Source: Phenylobacterium sp. J426 | GTDB lineage: Bacteria > Pseudomonadota > Alphaproteobacteria > Caulobacterales > Caulobacteraceae | Direction of reading: 5' to 3' | Assembly (NCBI RefSeq): GCF_024699945.1 | Contig: NZ_JAJOMY010000001.1 | Span: 1 to 64,000, forward strand | Length of the DNA: 64,000 bases | Shown here: one piece after another, positions 17,344 through 26,860 of the stretch | How positions within the stretch are numbered: the stretch's first letter is position 1 | How the letters are laid out: every line of letters begins with the position of its first letter | The notes under the pieces: generated by a model | What the model was told of the DNA's origin: nothing | Databases searched by the model: none | What the model saw: the letters and a program-made list of their open reading frames with translations, nothing else | Made by a program: the position numbers and the translations under genes

Positions 17344-18237
17344 ATGAAAGACATCAACGGCCAGACCGCGTTCATCACCGGAGGCGCCAGCGGCATCGGG
17401 CTGGCCACCGGCCGCGCGCTCGCCCGCCGCGGAGCGCGCCTGATCCTGGCCGACCTGGACGCCGAGCGGGTCGAGGCCGTGGCCAAGGACTTCCGCAACG
17501 AAGGCGTCGATGCGCTCGCCGTCCGGCTGAACGTCGCCGAGGAGGCCGAGTGGGCCGCCGCCGGCGAGGCGGCCGCGAACTTCGGGGACGTCCGCATCCT
17601 GTTCAGCAACGCCGGCGTCGGCGGCGGCTCGGGCAGCTTCGAAACCTACGACACCGACGTCTGGCGCTGGGCCTACGCCGTCAACGCCCACGCGCACCTC
17701 TACGCGTGCCGCACCTTCCTGGGCGCCATGAAGGCCAGCGGCAAGCCAGCCCACGTCGCCATCACCGCCTCCATGGTCGGCATCGTCCCGCCGCCCATTT
17801 CCGTGGCCTACATCTCCTCGAAGTTCGCCACCCTCGGCATCGCGCTGGGTCTGCGCAACGAGCTGGCGGATACGAATGTGGGCTTGTCGGTGCTGTGCCC
17901 GGGCATGTCCGCCACGCGCATCGTCGAGACCACCCAGAAGCTACGCCCCGGCGCCGCCGAAGGGGGCCAGGCGGCCCAGACGGCACAGAACATGGGCTCG
18001 GTCCTGGCCTCCGGCATGTCGCCCGACAAGATCGGCGAGCGGGTCGTCCGCGCCATCGAGGCGGACGAATTCTACATCTTCACACATCCCGAGTGGAAAG
18101 CTCTGGCCGAGGCTCAGTTCGCCGACCTGCTGGCCGGCTTCGGCGAGTCCGCCGACCCCGACTATCCCGGCGACGATCTGGAAGGCCTCGTCGCCGCCAA
18201 CGGCGCGCGGCGGATGACCGCCGGCGTCGCGTCCTGA
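17344..18237 (+). CDS. Short-chain dehydrogenase/reductase
   Basis: Intact SDR of 297 residues, longer than the usual 250 because of a C-terminal extension (EWKALAEAQFADLLAGFGES). TGGASGIGLA is the cofactor loop, LADLDAERV carries the acidic residue that favours NAD, SNAGVGGG replaces the NNAG motif, and YISSK supplies Tyr and Lys; ITASM supplies the Ser. The long form with FYIFTHPEWK resembles SDRs of sphingomonad aromatic and steroid clusters. It begins two bases after the MFS stop and is followed 25 bases on by the CMD-like gene. Confidence 0.86.
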   Translation: MKDINGQTAFITGGASGIGLATGRALARRGARLILADLDAERVEAVAKDFRNEGVDALAVRLNVAEEAEWAAAGEAAANFGDVRILFSNAGVGGGSGSFETYDTDVWRWAYAVNAHAHLYACRTFLGAMKASGKPAHVAITASMVGIVPPPISVAYISSKFATLGIALGLRNELADTNVGLSVLCPGMSATRIVETTQKLRPGAAEGGQAAQTAQNMGSVLASGMSPDKIGERVVRAIEADEFYIFTHPEWKALAEAQFADLLAGFGESADPDYPGDDLEGLVAANGARRMTAGVAS

Positions 18238-18262
18238 TCACTCGAAGCCCAAGGATCGAACC

Positions 18263-18903
18263 ATGCCCGTCCTCCGTCAGGTCCCGCGCTCGGAAGTCAC
18301 TGCCGACGTCGTCAACGCCTACTATGATCGTCTCTTCGGACCTGGCCGCGACCCGGTCTCGGAACCCGGCACAGCCACCGGCACCCCTGGCGACTGGTGG
18401 ACGGTCTATGCGCTGTGCCCTGACATCTTCCAGCACGCGGTCGACGGCTTCGCCGTCTATCGGCACCCCAGCCGCAAGATCGATCCAATCCTGCGCGAAC
18501 TCGGCCAGACGCGCGCCGGTTGGGTGAAGGGCAGCCAGTTCGTCTTCTCGCAACACTGCAAGGCGATGCGGGCGCTGGGCGCCCCGAGGAGAAGATCGCC
18601 GCGATCCCGCACTGGACGGTGTCGGATGTCTATGACGAGAAGGAGCGCGCAGTGCTGGCCTACGCCGACTGCCTCACCCTCGGAGACGGGCGCACGCCGA
18701 CCGAAGTGTTCGAGAAGCTCCGCACCTTCTGGGGCGACGAGGAGATCTTCGAGTTCACCTACATCACCACGCTCTACGCCATGCACGCCGTGATCACGCG
18801 TGCGCTGCGCATGGAGTTCGACAACCGCGAGGATCCGATCGTCGAGGTTGCGGCGCCCGAAGGCTTCAACGCCACAGACTTCCTCAGTGGCGCGCGCCGC
18901 TGA
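18263..18903 (+). CDS. Carboxymuconolactone decarboxylase-family protein (one frameshift)
   Basis: AhpD/CMD-fold protein of about 213 residues. The conserved helix QFVFSQHCKAMRALGA has a single Cys-less-than-usual centre (HCKA), where AhpD-like members have CxxC and CMD members have other residues. The frame shifts at about 18580 (GCGCCCCGAG, one C short), then EEKIAAIPHWTVSDVYDEKE and AVLAYADCLT follow, the usual CMD second half. The N-terminal part GDWWTVYALCPDIFQHAVDGF is typical of proteins found beside SDRs in catabolic operons. The reaction is unknown; it is not PcaC, which is encoded at 28487-28867. Confidence 0.72.
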
Positions 18904-18930
18904 GGTCCCGAAAGCGTGATGGCCAAGAAC

Positions 18931-18945
18931 ATCAAGTAAGTTGAC
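18931..18945. promoter_or_regulatory. GTCAA-N5-TTGAC-like palindrome, site 5, and promoter of the VOC-enolase operon
   Basis: ATCAA-GTAAG-TTGAC differs from the consensus in the outermost left base only. The right arm extends to TTGACG (18941-18946), followed 15 bases on by TTAGAT (18962-18967), a candidate -10. The first gene of the operon starts at 19069. The location between the upstream MFS-SDR-CMD operon and the new operon supports a separate promoter. Confidence 0.5.
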
Positions 18946-19068
18946 GTTTGAGCGTAAAACCTTAGATTCCTATCTACTGAAACCCATTTGCCGCTGTGCG
19001 AGGCGGCGCAGGCCGGTATCGTCTCTCAGAAACCGCGCCACGCCGCACAGACGGCGACGGAGGAAGCC

Positions 19069-19677
19069 ATGGCGAAGCCGAACACCGAATTCGAGATCCG
19101 CGGCGTCAACCACCTCGCCCTCGTCTGCAAGGACATGGCCGAGACGGTGAAATTTTACCGCGACATCCTGGGCATGCCGCTGACCAAGACTATCGATCTG
19201 CCCCGCGACCTGGGCCAGCACTTCTTCTTCGATATCGGCAACGGCGACAGCCTGGCCTTCTTCTGGTTCAAGGACGCTCCTCCCGCTCAACCAGGCCATG
19301 CTTCCCCAAGCGCGTTGCCGACCCAAGGCTCCTTTGTCTCGGCGCATGGCTCGATGAACCACATCGCCTTCGACGTACCGGCCGAGAAGTTCGACGCCTA
19401 CGTTCAGAAGCTGAAGGACAAGGGGATCGCGGTGTCGCAGATCCTCAACCACGACAACTCGGAGACCGGCTCCAGCGCCGAGGTCACCGACGACGTCTTC
19501 GTCCGTTCCGTCTACTTCTTCGACCCCGACGGCGTGTGCCTGGAGTTCGCCTCATGGGTGGGCAAGCCGTTCGACGACGATGACGTGGCGCATGCTCCGA
19601 TGAAGGCCGACGGCGTCCGCGACGAGAGCGTGATCACCCCGCTCGCCAAGCGCCGGAAGCTGCAACCCGCCGAGTAG
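19069..19677 (+). CDS. VOC (glyoxalase/extradiol dioxygenase-like) metalloenzyme
   Basis: Intact 202-residue VOC-fold protein. The first beta-alpha-beta-beta-beta unit starts VNHLALVCKDMAETVKFYRD (metal-ligand His in NHLAL). The second starts GSMNHIAFDVPAEKFDAYV with a further His, and YFFDPDGVCLEFASW carries the terminal Glu ligand. A His-His-Glu set fits a divalent metal site. VOC enzymes include extradiol dioxygenases, epimerases and glyoxalases; the sequence does not decide between them. ATG 19069 has GGAGGAAGCC upstream. It is the first gene of the operon to 24037. Confidence 0.85.
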   Translation: MAKPNTEFEIRGVNHLALVCKDMAETVKFYRDILGMPLTKTIDLPRDLGQHFFFDIGNGDSLAFFWFKDAPPAQPGHASPSALPTQGSFVSAHGSMNHIAFDVPAEKFDAYVQKLKDKGIAVSQILNHDNSETGSSAEVTDDVFVRSVYFFDPDGVCLEFASWVGKPFDDDDVAHAPMKADGVRDESVITPLAKRRKLQPAE

Positions 19678-19706
19678 AGCGGGCCATCACAACCTGGAGG
19701 ACTCCG

Positions 19707-20090
19707 ATGGATGAGGCCGCGATCCGCGCCTTCGCCAAGCGCTTCTTCGACGCCATCGAACAGGGCGACGTCGACACGGTGCGCGACAGCTACACGCCCG
19801 ACGTCGAGATCTGGCACAACTTCGACGACCTCATCCAGACCCGCGAGGAGAACGTCGAGACACTGAAGGGCATGGTCGGCCGCATCAGCGACCGCGTGTA
19901 TGACAACCGACGCCTGGAAGTGTTCGCCGACGGCTTCGTGCAGCAGCATGTGCTGCGCGGCACCCGCAAGGACGGGAAGCGCGTGAGCCTGCCGGCCGCC
20001 CTGATCGTCAAGCTGAGGGACGGGAAGATCGCCCGCCTCGACGAATACATCGACAGCGCCCACGTGGCCGTCTTCCGACAGACGTTCTGA
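19707..20090 (+). CDS. SnoaL-like / NTF2-fold protein
   Basis: Intact 127-residue cone-fold protein. AIRAFAKRFFDAIEQGDVDT is the first helix, YTPDVEIWHNFDD the strand with a conserved aromatic/His pair, and RLDEYIDSAHVAVF the last strand, typical of the SnoaL-like family (compare limonene-epoxide hydrolase and ketosteroid isomerase folds). Possible roles are isomerisation, hydration or dehydration. The ribosome site CTGGAGGA lies just before ATG 19707. It is followed by the kinase gene after 10 bases. Confidence 0.8.
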   Translation: MDEAAIRAFAKRFFDAIEQGDVDTVRDSYTPDVEIWHNFDDLIQTREENVETLKGMVGRISDRVYDNRRLEVFADGFVQQHVLRGTRKDGKRVSLPAALIVKLRDGKIARLDEYIDSAHVAVFRQTF

Positions 20091-20100
20091 CATCCCCGCA

Positions 20101-21102
20101 ATGGGGGCGGCGTCCGACATCCTCGGCTGGCTGCGGGACGCGGGTCTCGCCGCGCCCGATGAAGCGCCGGCGATCGCGCCGCTGACCGGCGGCGTCTCGA
20201 GCGACGTGTTCCGCGTCGAACTGCGAAGCGGGCCTGTCTGCGTGAAGGCGGCGCTCGACAAGCTGCGGGTGGCCGCCGATTGGCGCGCCCCGGTCGAGCG
20301 CTCGGCCAACGAGGCTGCCTATCTGCGCGTCGTGGCGGGACTGGGCGGCCTGACCGTGCCGCAGGTGCTGGCTGCGGACGGGCGTCGAAACATCTTCGCC
20401 ATGACGTGGTTCGAACCCGTCGATCATCCGGTGTGGAAAGCCGAACTCGCCGCTGGGCGCATCGATCCGGGCTTCGCCGCCACCGTCGGCGCAGGGCTGG
20501 CGCGCATCCATTCGGCGACGGCGCGCGAGCCGGAGATCGCCCGGGCCTTCGACACCACGGCGATGTTCGACGCCCTGCGGCTGGAGCCCTATCTCACGCA
20601 CACTGCCGTGGCGCATCCAGGCCTCGCCGCCCGGATCGGCGCCATCGCCGAGGTCACGCGGACGACCCGGCTCGCCCTCGTCCACGGGGACGTCAGCCCC
20701 AAGAACATCCTCGTCGGCCCGCACGGCCCCGTGCTGTTGGACGCCGAGTGCGCCTGGTACGGCGATCCTGCGTTCGACGTCGCATTCTGCCTCAATCATC
20801 TGCTGCTCAAGGCCGTCTGGAACCCTTCCCACAAGGCCGCTTACGGCGAAGCGTTCGACGCGCTGGCCGCGGGCTATCTCGCCGGTGTCGAATGGGAGCC
20901 GCCCGCGGCGCTCCAGGGCCGCGCGGCGCCATTGCTCGCCACGCTTCTGCTGGCCAGGATCGACGGCAAGTCGCCCGTCGAATACCTGACGGCGGAGGCG
21001 GACAAGGCGCTGGTCCGCGAGACCGCCTGCGCGCTGCTGGCCGGAGAGATTGCGCGCTTCGCGGACGTGCGGCAGGCGCTGTTCGCAAGACTGGGACCCT
21101 GA
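20101..21102 (+). CDS. APH-type small-molecule kinase
   Basis: Intact 333-residue protein of the aminoglycoside/choline phosphotransferase fold. A glycine-rich loop (TGGVSSDVFRV, residues 29-39) is followed by Lys49 in VCVKA and Glu71 in NEAAYL. The catalytic loop HGDVSPKNIL has Asp197, and LLDAECAWYGDPAFDVAF supplies the metal-binding Asp214 region. All the residues needed for ATP-dependent phosphoryl transfer to a hydroxyl are present. Such kinases next to catabolic genes often phosphorylate alcohols or hydroxyacids rather than drugs. The stop shares a base with the enolase-like start (TGATG), so the two products are made together; the kinase may supply the phosphorylated substrate. Confidence 0.85.
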   Translation: MGAASDILGWLRDAGLAAPDEAPAIAPLTGGVSSDVFRVELRSGPVCVKAALDKLRVAADWRAPVERSANEAAYLRVVAGLGGLTVPQVLAADGRRNIFAMTWFEPVDHPVWKAELAAGRIDPGFAATVGAGLARIHSATAREPEIARAFDTTAMFDALRLEPYLTHTAVAHPGLAARIGAIAEVTRTTRLALVHGDVSPKNILVGPHGPVLLDAECAWYGDPAFDVAFCLNHLLLKAVWNPSHKAAYGEAFDALAAGYLAGVEWEPPAALQGRAAPLLATLLLARIDGKSPVEYLTAEADKALVRETACALLAGEIARFADVRQALFARLGP

Positions 21103-22400
21103 TGAAACACACAATCACCGCCGTCCGGGCCCGGCAGTTGTGGGACAGCCGAGGGCGCCCGACCGTCGAAGCCGAGATCGAACTCGCGGGTGGTTCGATC
21201 GGCCGCGCCATGGCCCCCGCCGGCGCCTCGCGCGGGGCCCACGAGGCGATCGATCTGCGCGACGGCGGCGAGGCGTTTGGCGGCTATGGCGTCGCGCGCG
21301 CCACGGCGGCGGTGAACGGCGCGATCGCCAAGGCCCTCGTCGGCCGCGACGTGCGCGACCAGGCCGGCCTCGACGCCGTCCTGGAACAGCTCGACGGCAC
21401 GCCCGCCTTCGCGCGTCTGGGGGCCAACGCGGCCGTCTCCACCTCGCTCGCCGCCGTCCATGCCGCGGCGGCCGCGGAGGGAATGCCGCTCTGGCGCTAT
21501 CTGGCGGACGGCCGCAAGGTCCGCGTCCCGCTGCCCGAGATCCAGATCTTCGGCGGCGGCGCTCATGCCGGGCGGCGGACCGATGTGCAGGACTTCATGG
21601 TGATGTGTCCGCGCGCGCCCACCGTGCGGCGCGCGTTCGAGATCACCGCGGACGTCTACCGGGCGGCGGGCGCGATCATGGAAGAGTCCGGGCGCCTGGC
21701 CGGCGTCGCCGATGAGGGCGGCTGGTGGCCGCTGTTCACCTCCAACGAGGAGGCTCTGGAGACCCTGGCCCACGCAATCGACCGCAGCGGCCATAAGGCC
21801 GGCCACGACGTCTTCATCTCGCTGGACGTTGCGGCGAACGAACTCTCCCACGACGGTGGCTACCGCCTGCCGCTGGACGGGGCCGAGCTCACCTCCGAGC
21901 AGATCGTCGACCGCGTCGCGGTCTGGACCGCCAAATACCCGATCCTGTCGATCGAGGACCCCGTCAGCCAGGACGACATGGCCGGCATGGCGCTGGCCAC
22001 CGAACGTTTCGGCGGCACGGTCCAGCTCATCGGCGACGACTTTCTGGTGACCAACGCCGAGCGCGTCCGCCGCGCGGCGGAGAACCGCGCCTGCAACGCG
22101 GTGCTGGTGAAAGTGAACCAGGCCGGAACGGTCAGCCGCGCCAAGGCCGCGCTCGACGCGGCGCGCGAGCTCGGCTGGAGCGCCATCGTCTCGGCCCGCT
22201 CAGGCGAGACGGAGGACGTCAGCATTTCGCATCTGTCGGTGGGCTGGGACGCCGGCCAGCTGAAAGTCGGCTCGTTCACCCGCTCCGAGCGCATGGCGAA
22301 GTGGAACGAGCTGCTCCGCATCGAGGAGCAGATGGGATCGGACGCGGAGTATGCGGGCTTCGGGGCCCTTCCGGCGTCGGTTGCGGCGGCGCACGCATGA
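21102..22400 (+). CDS. Divergent enolase paralogue
   Basis: Intact 432-residue enolase homologue of full family length, cytoplasmic. DSRGRPTVEAEI matches the enolase N-terminus. Kept catalytic or metal residues by motif: His155 (GGGAHAG), Glu205 (DEGG), Asp242 (SLDVA), Glu285 (SIEDP), Asp312 (IGDD), base Lys337 (VKVNQ) and Lys388 (LKVGS). Changed: the loop reads PAGASRG where enolase has PSGASTG, and Ala365 (VSARSGETED) replaces the histidine of VSHRSGETED that contacts the substrate phosphate region. Glycolytic enolase keeps that His, so this one probably acts on another substrate, by the same proton abstraction alpha to a carboxylate. It overlaps the kinase (TGATG) and the dehydrogenase (ATGA). 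Confidence 0.85.
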   Translation: MKHTITAVRARQLWDSRGRPTVEAEIELAGGSIGRAMAPAGASRGAHEAIDLRDGGEAFGGYGVARATAAVNGAIAKALVGRDVRDQAGLDAVLEQLDGTPAFARLGANAAVSTSLAAVHAAAAAEGMPLWRYLADGRKVRVPLPEIQIFGGGAHAGRRTDVQDFMVMCPRAPTVRRAFEITADVYRAAGAIMEESGRLAGVADEGGWWPLFTSNEEALETLAHAIDRSGHKAGHDVFISLDVAANELSHDGGYRLPLDGAELTSEQIVDRVAVWTAKYPILSIEDPVSQDDMAGMALATERFGGTVQLIGDDFLVTNAERVRRAAENRACNAVLVKVNQAGTVSRAKAALDAARELGWSAIVSARSGETEDVSISHLSVGWDAGQLKVGSFTRSERMAKWNELLRIEEQMGSDAEYAGFGALPASVAAAHA

Positions 22401-23345
22401 AGGCCGTCCTGCAGTACCGCGCGAGCCCTGGCTTCCTCGCCGAACTCGAACGACGCGCCGTCGTCGACGGGTTTGACTGGGCCTGCGTCGACGAGACGGA
22501 CGAGGCGGCCTTTGCACACGAGATCGCCCAGGCGGAGGTGCTGCTGCACGTCCTCAAGCCGGTCAGCGCGGCCATGATGGATCAGGCTCCCGGCCTGAAG
22601 CTGATCCAGAAGCTGGGGGTCGGCGTGAACACGATCGACCTGGAGGCCGCCAAGGCGCGCGGGATCGCCGTCTCCAACATGCCCGGCACGAACAGCCAGG
22701 CGGTGGCCGAGATGACGCTGGCCCTGCTGTTCGCCGTGCTGCGGCGCATCCCCTACTTCGATCCGCTGGTCCGGGCCGGCGAGGGCTGGCGGCCGGACCC
22801 TGCCGTCATCGACGCGAGCGGCGAGGTGGCCGGACGGACCGTCGGCTTCCTCGGCTATGGCGGCGTGCCGGCCCGGCTAGCCCCGGTGTTCAAGGCGCTC
22901 GGCGCCGAGGTGATCTACAACGCCCGCACGCCGAAGCCCGACGTCCTTGGCCGCGCGGTCAGCTTCGACGAACTGATCGCGAGGGCCGACATCCTGTCGC
23001 TGCATGCGCCGCTCACGGAAGAGACCCGCGGCATTATCGACGCGGACGTGCTCGCCCGCATGAGTCCAGGCGCGATCCTCATCAACACCGCGCGCGGGGA
23101 ACTGGTGGATCAGTCGGCGCTGCACGCCGCATTGGCCTCCGGCCACCTCCGCGGCGCGGGCCTGGATGTCTTCTCGCAGGAGCCGGTCGACCAGACCGAT
23201 CCGCTCTTCGCGCTGCCAAACGTCGTGGTGGCGCCCCCACGTGGCCTGGCTCACCCCCGAGACGTTGTCGCGCAGCCTCGATGCTGCGTTCGAGAACTGT
23301 CGCCGGCTGCGCGACGGCCGGCCGCTCAATAACCAGGTGGTCTGA
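22397..23345 (+). CDS. D-isomer-specific 2-hydroxyacid dehydrogenase (one frameshift)
   Basis: NAD(P)-dependent dehydrogenase of about 315 residues (SerA/GyaR type without an ACT domain). VGFLGYGGVPARLAPVFKAL is the nucleotide-binding loop, INTARGELVD carries the catalytic Arg, and DVFSQEPV the Glu. The frame breaks at about 23235 (five C where four are needed); repairing it gives APHVAWLTPET with the catalytic His and an end NNQVV. Such enzymes interconvert 2-oxo and 2-hydroxy acids. ATG 22397 overlaps the enolase-like stop, and the repaired stop shares a base with the hydrolase ATG (23345), so all three are coupled. Confidence 0.84.
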
Positions 23346-24037
23346 TGGCCGTTGTCCTCGTCACCGGCCAGCTCCTGACCCACGAGGTCTGGGGTGAAAG
23401 CCTCCCGGCGCTCCAGGCGGGCCACGAGGTCATGCTCGCCGACCACACCCGCGACGACTCGATCGGCGGCATGGCCGAGCGGCTGCTGGCCGCCGCGCCC
23501 GCGCAGTTCGACCTGATCGGCCAGGCCATGGGCGGCTTCGTCGCCTTCGAGGTGTTGCGCCGGGCGCCCGAGCGGGTCCGCCGCCTCGCCCTTCTCACAA
23601 CGCTCGCGCCTAACGACGGCCCGGCTCAGACCAAGCGGCGGATGGGCTACATTCGCCTGGTGGAGGATGGCCGGTACGCCGACGTGGTCGAGGAGCGGAT
23701 CCCGATCCTGGTGCACCCTGCCCGTCGCGAGGACCGCCCGCTGCTCGGGATCGTCCGCCGCATGGCGGAGGACACCGGCGCGGAGACCTTCCTGATCCAG
23801 CAACGGGCGATCATGTCCCGCGCCGATAGCCGCCCCGGCCTCGGCCAGATCCGTTGCCCGACGCTGGTCGTCTGGGGGCGTCAGGACGGCATCACCACCG
23901 AGCAGCACGCGACGGAGATCGCCGCCGGCATACCCGGCGCGACGCTCGAGACGATCGAGGACTGTGGTCACCTGACGACGCTGGAAAAGCCGGCGACGAC
24001 CGCCCGCCTGCTCGCGGAATGGTTCGGCGCGGCCTGA
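23345..24037 (+). CDS. Alpha/beta-hydrolase-fold protein lacking the nucleophile
   Basis: Intact 230-residue alpha/beta-hydrolase-fold protein. The nucleophile elbow reads GQAMGG (residues 59-64) where GHSMGG is usual, so Ala61 stands in the serine position. The acid (Asp181 in WGRQDGI) and base (His209 in DCGHLT) are kept. No signal peptide. Loss of the serine with a retained His-Asp pair suggests chemistry other than ester hydrolysis, such as lyase or cofactor-free dioxygenase-like activity; a non-catalytic role is also possible. Last gene of the 19069-24037 operon, coupled to the dehydrogenase (TGATG). Confidence 0.82.
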   Translation: MAVVLVTGQLLTHEVWGESLPALQAGHEVMLADHTRDDSIGGMAERLLAAAPAQFDLIGQAMGGFVAFEVLRRAPERVRRLALLTTLAPNDGPAQTKRRMGYIRLVEDGRYADVVEERIPILVHPARREDRPLLGIVRRMAEDTGAETFLIQQRAIMSRADSRPGLGQIRCPTLVVWGRQDGITTEQHATEIAAGIPGATLETIEDCGHLTTLEKPATTARLLAEWFGAA

Positions 24038-24085
24038 GCTCGCCCTCCCGTTGCAGACCTTGGGTTTGAATGCGAAGGAACGGCC

Positions 24086-24571
24086 ATGAGCAAAGCCCGC
24101 CCGACGGACTTCTACGCCGATCCCAACAACAGCATCGGCTACCTCACGCGGATCGCCTTCCGCAGCTTCTCGCGCGCGCTGGAGAAGCGCACCCTGCCCC
24201 ACGGCGTCACCGCCGGCCAATGGCGCTTCCTGCGGGTTCTCTGGCGCGAGGACGGCCTGACCCAACGCGAGCTTTCCCGCCGCGTCGGCATGCGCGAGCC
24301 CACCACCGTCACCGCCCTGAAGAGCCTTGAGCGCAGCGGCTTCGTCACACGCAGGCAGAGCGCCGAGGACCGGCGCAAGACCCACGTCTTCCTCACGCCC
24401 GAAGCCAAGGCGCTGCAGGCGACGCTCGCGCCCTGTGTCGCCGAAGTGAACGAGATCGCGCTTCAGGGCCTGAACGACGATGAGGTCGCGACCCTGCGCC
24501 GGCTGCTGCAGCACGTCGGCCGCAACCTCGGCCCGGAGGGCGACGACGCCCCGCTGGACGCACCTGTCTGA
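24086..24571 (+). CDS. MarR-family transcriptional regulator
   Basis: Intact 161-residue winged-helix regulator. IGYLTRIAFRSFSRALEKR is the dimer helix. LTQRELSRRVGMREPTTVTALKSLERSGFV is the DNA-recognition region, and RRQSAEDRRKTHVFLT the wing with its DRR signature. It resembles the MarR protein at 2201-2651 in length and order. It lies 48 bases after the enolase-like operon on the same strand and 60 bases before the FMN reductase, so it may regulate either; no operator was recognised in the gaps. Confidence 0.86.
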   Translation: MSKARPTDFYADPNNSIGYLTRIAFRSFSRALEKRTLPHGVTAGQWRFLRVLWREDGLTQRELSRRVGMREPTTVTALKSLERSGFVTRRQSAEDRRKTHVFLTPEAKALQATLAPCVAEVNEIALQGLNDDEVATLRRLLQHVGRNLGPEGDDAPLDAPV

Positions 24572-24631
24572 GCTTGGCTGCCCCTGCGGTAACGCATAGA
24601 TAGCTAAGGAATAGACGAGCGGGAGGACACG

Positions 24632-25201
24632 ATGCCGAGACTGCTGGCCGTCGCCGGAAGCACCCGGGCTGGGTCCTTCAATCAGCGCCTCCTGGACGTC
24701 GCCGTGGAGATCGCGCGGGCCGAGGGCGCGGAGGTGACGTCCATCAGCCTGCGTGACCTGCACCTGCCGCTCTACGACGGCGACCTTGAGGCCGAGGCTT
24801 TTCCCGCTGTCGCCGACGAGTTGCGGCAGCACTTCATCGACGCCGATGGCTTCCTGTTCGCGTCTCCAGAGTACAACGGTTCGGTCTCGGGCGTGCTGAA
24901 GAACGCCATCGACTGGGCCTCGCGGCCGCGCGAGGGCGAGAGCCTCGTCGCCCTGCCGGCCTTCCGCGGCAAGGTCGCGGGCCTGATGTCGGCGTCGATA
25001 AGCCCGTTCGGCGGCCTGCGTGGGCTCCTGGCCCTTCGTCAGATCCTCGCCACGATCCAGACGATCGTCGCCACCGAACAGGTGCTGGTCCCGTTCGCCG
25101 ACAAGGCTTTCGGACGGCGCGGAGCTCACCGAGGCCATGCCAAAGCAACTCCTGCCGGTGATGGTGAAGCGGGTGATCTTCCTGGCGGAGCGCCTGAAGG
25201 C

Positions 25202-25205
<4 letters not shown>
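24632..25205 (+). CDS. NADPH-dependent FMN reductase (flavodoxin-like; one frameshift)
   Basis: Flavodoxin-fold reductase of about 190 residues. AGSTRAGSFNQRLLDVAVEIA is the phosphate-binding loop, and ASPEYNGSVSGVLKNAIDWASRP the second FMN-contacting motif that defines the NAD(P)H-dependent FMN/quinone reductase family. The frame breaks at about 25115 and the tail ELTEAMPKQLLPVMVKRVIF lies in another frame. It may reduce quinones or supply FMNH2 to an oxygenase; the partner is unknown. Its TAA stop overlaps the ligase's stop on the other strand (25202-25205). Confidence 0.8.
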
Positions 25206-26803
<1,598 letters not shown>

Positions 26804-26860
26804 CAGGCCCTCCCACCATTATTGCTTAGATACCGAACTATAAGATGAGGGGACGCGTCG

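Noticed and set aside
22877-25138. 753-codon minus-strand frame across the dehydrogenase, hydrolase, MarR and FMN reductase genes
   Set aside because: It crosses four well-supported genes and has no family signature.
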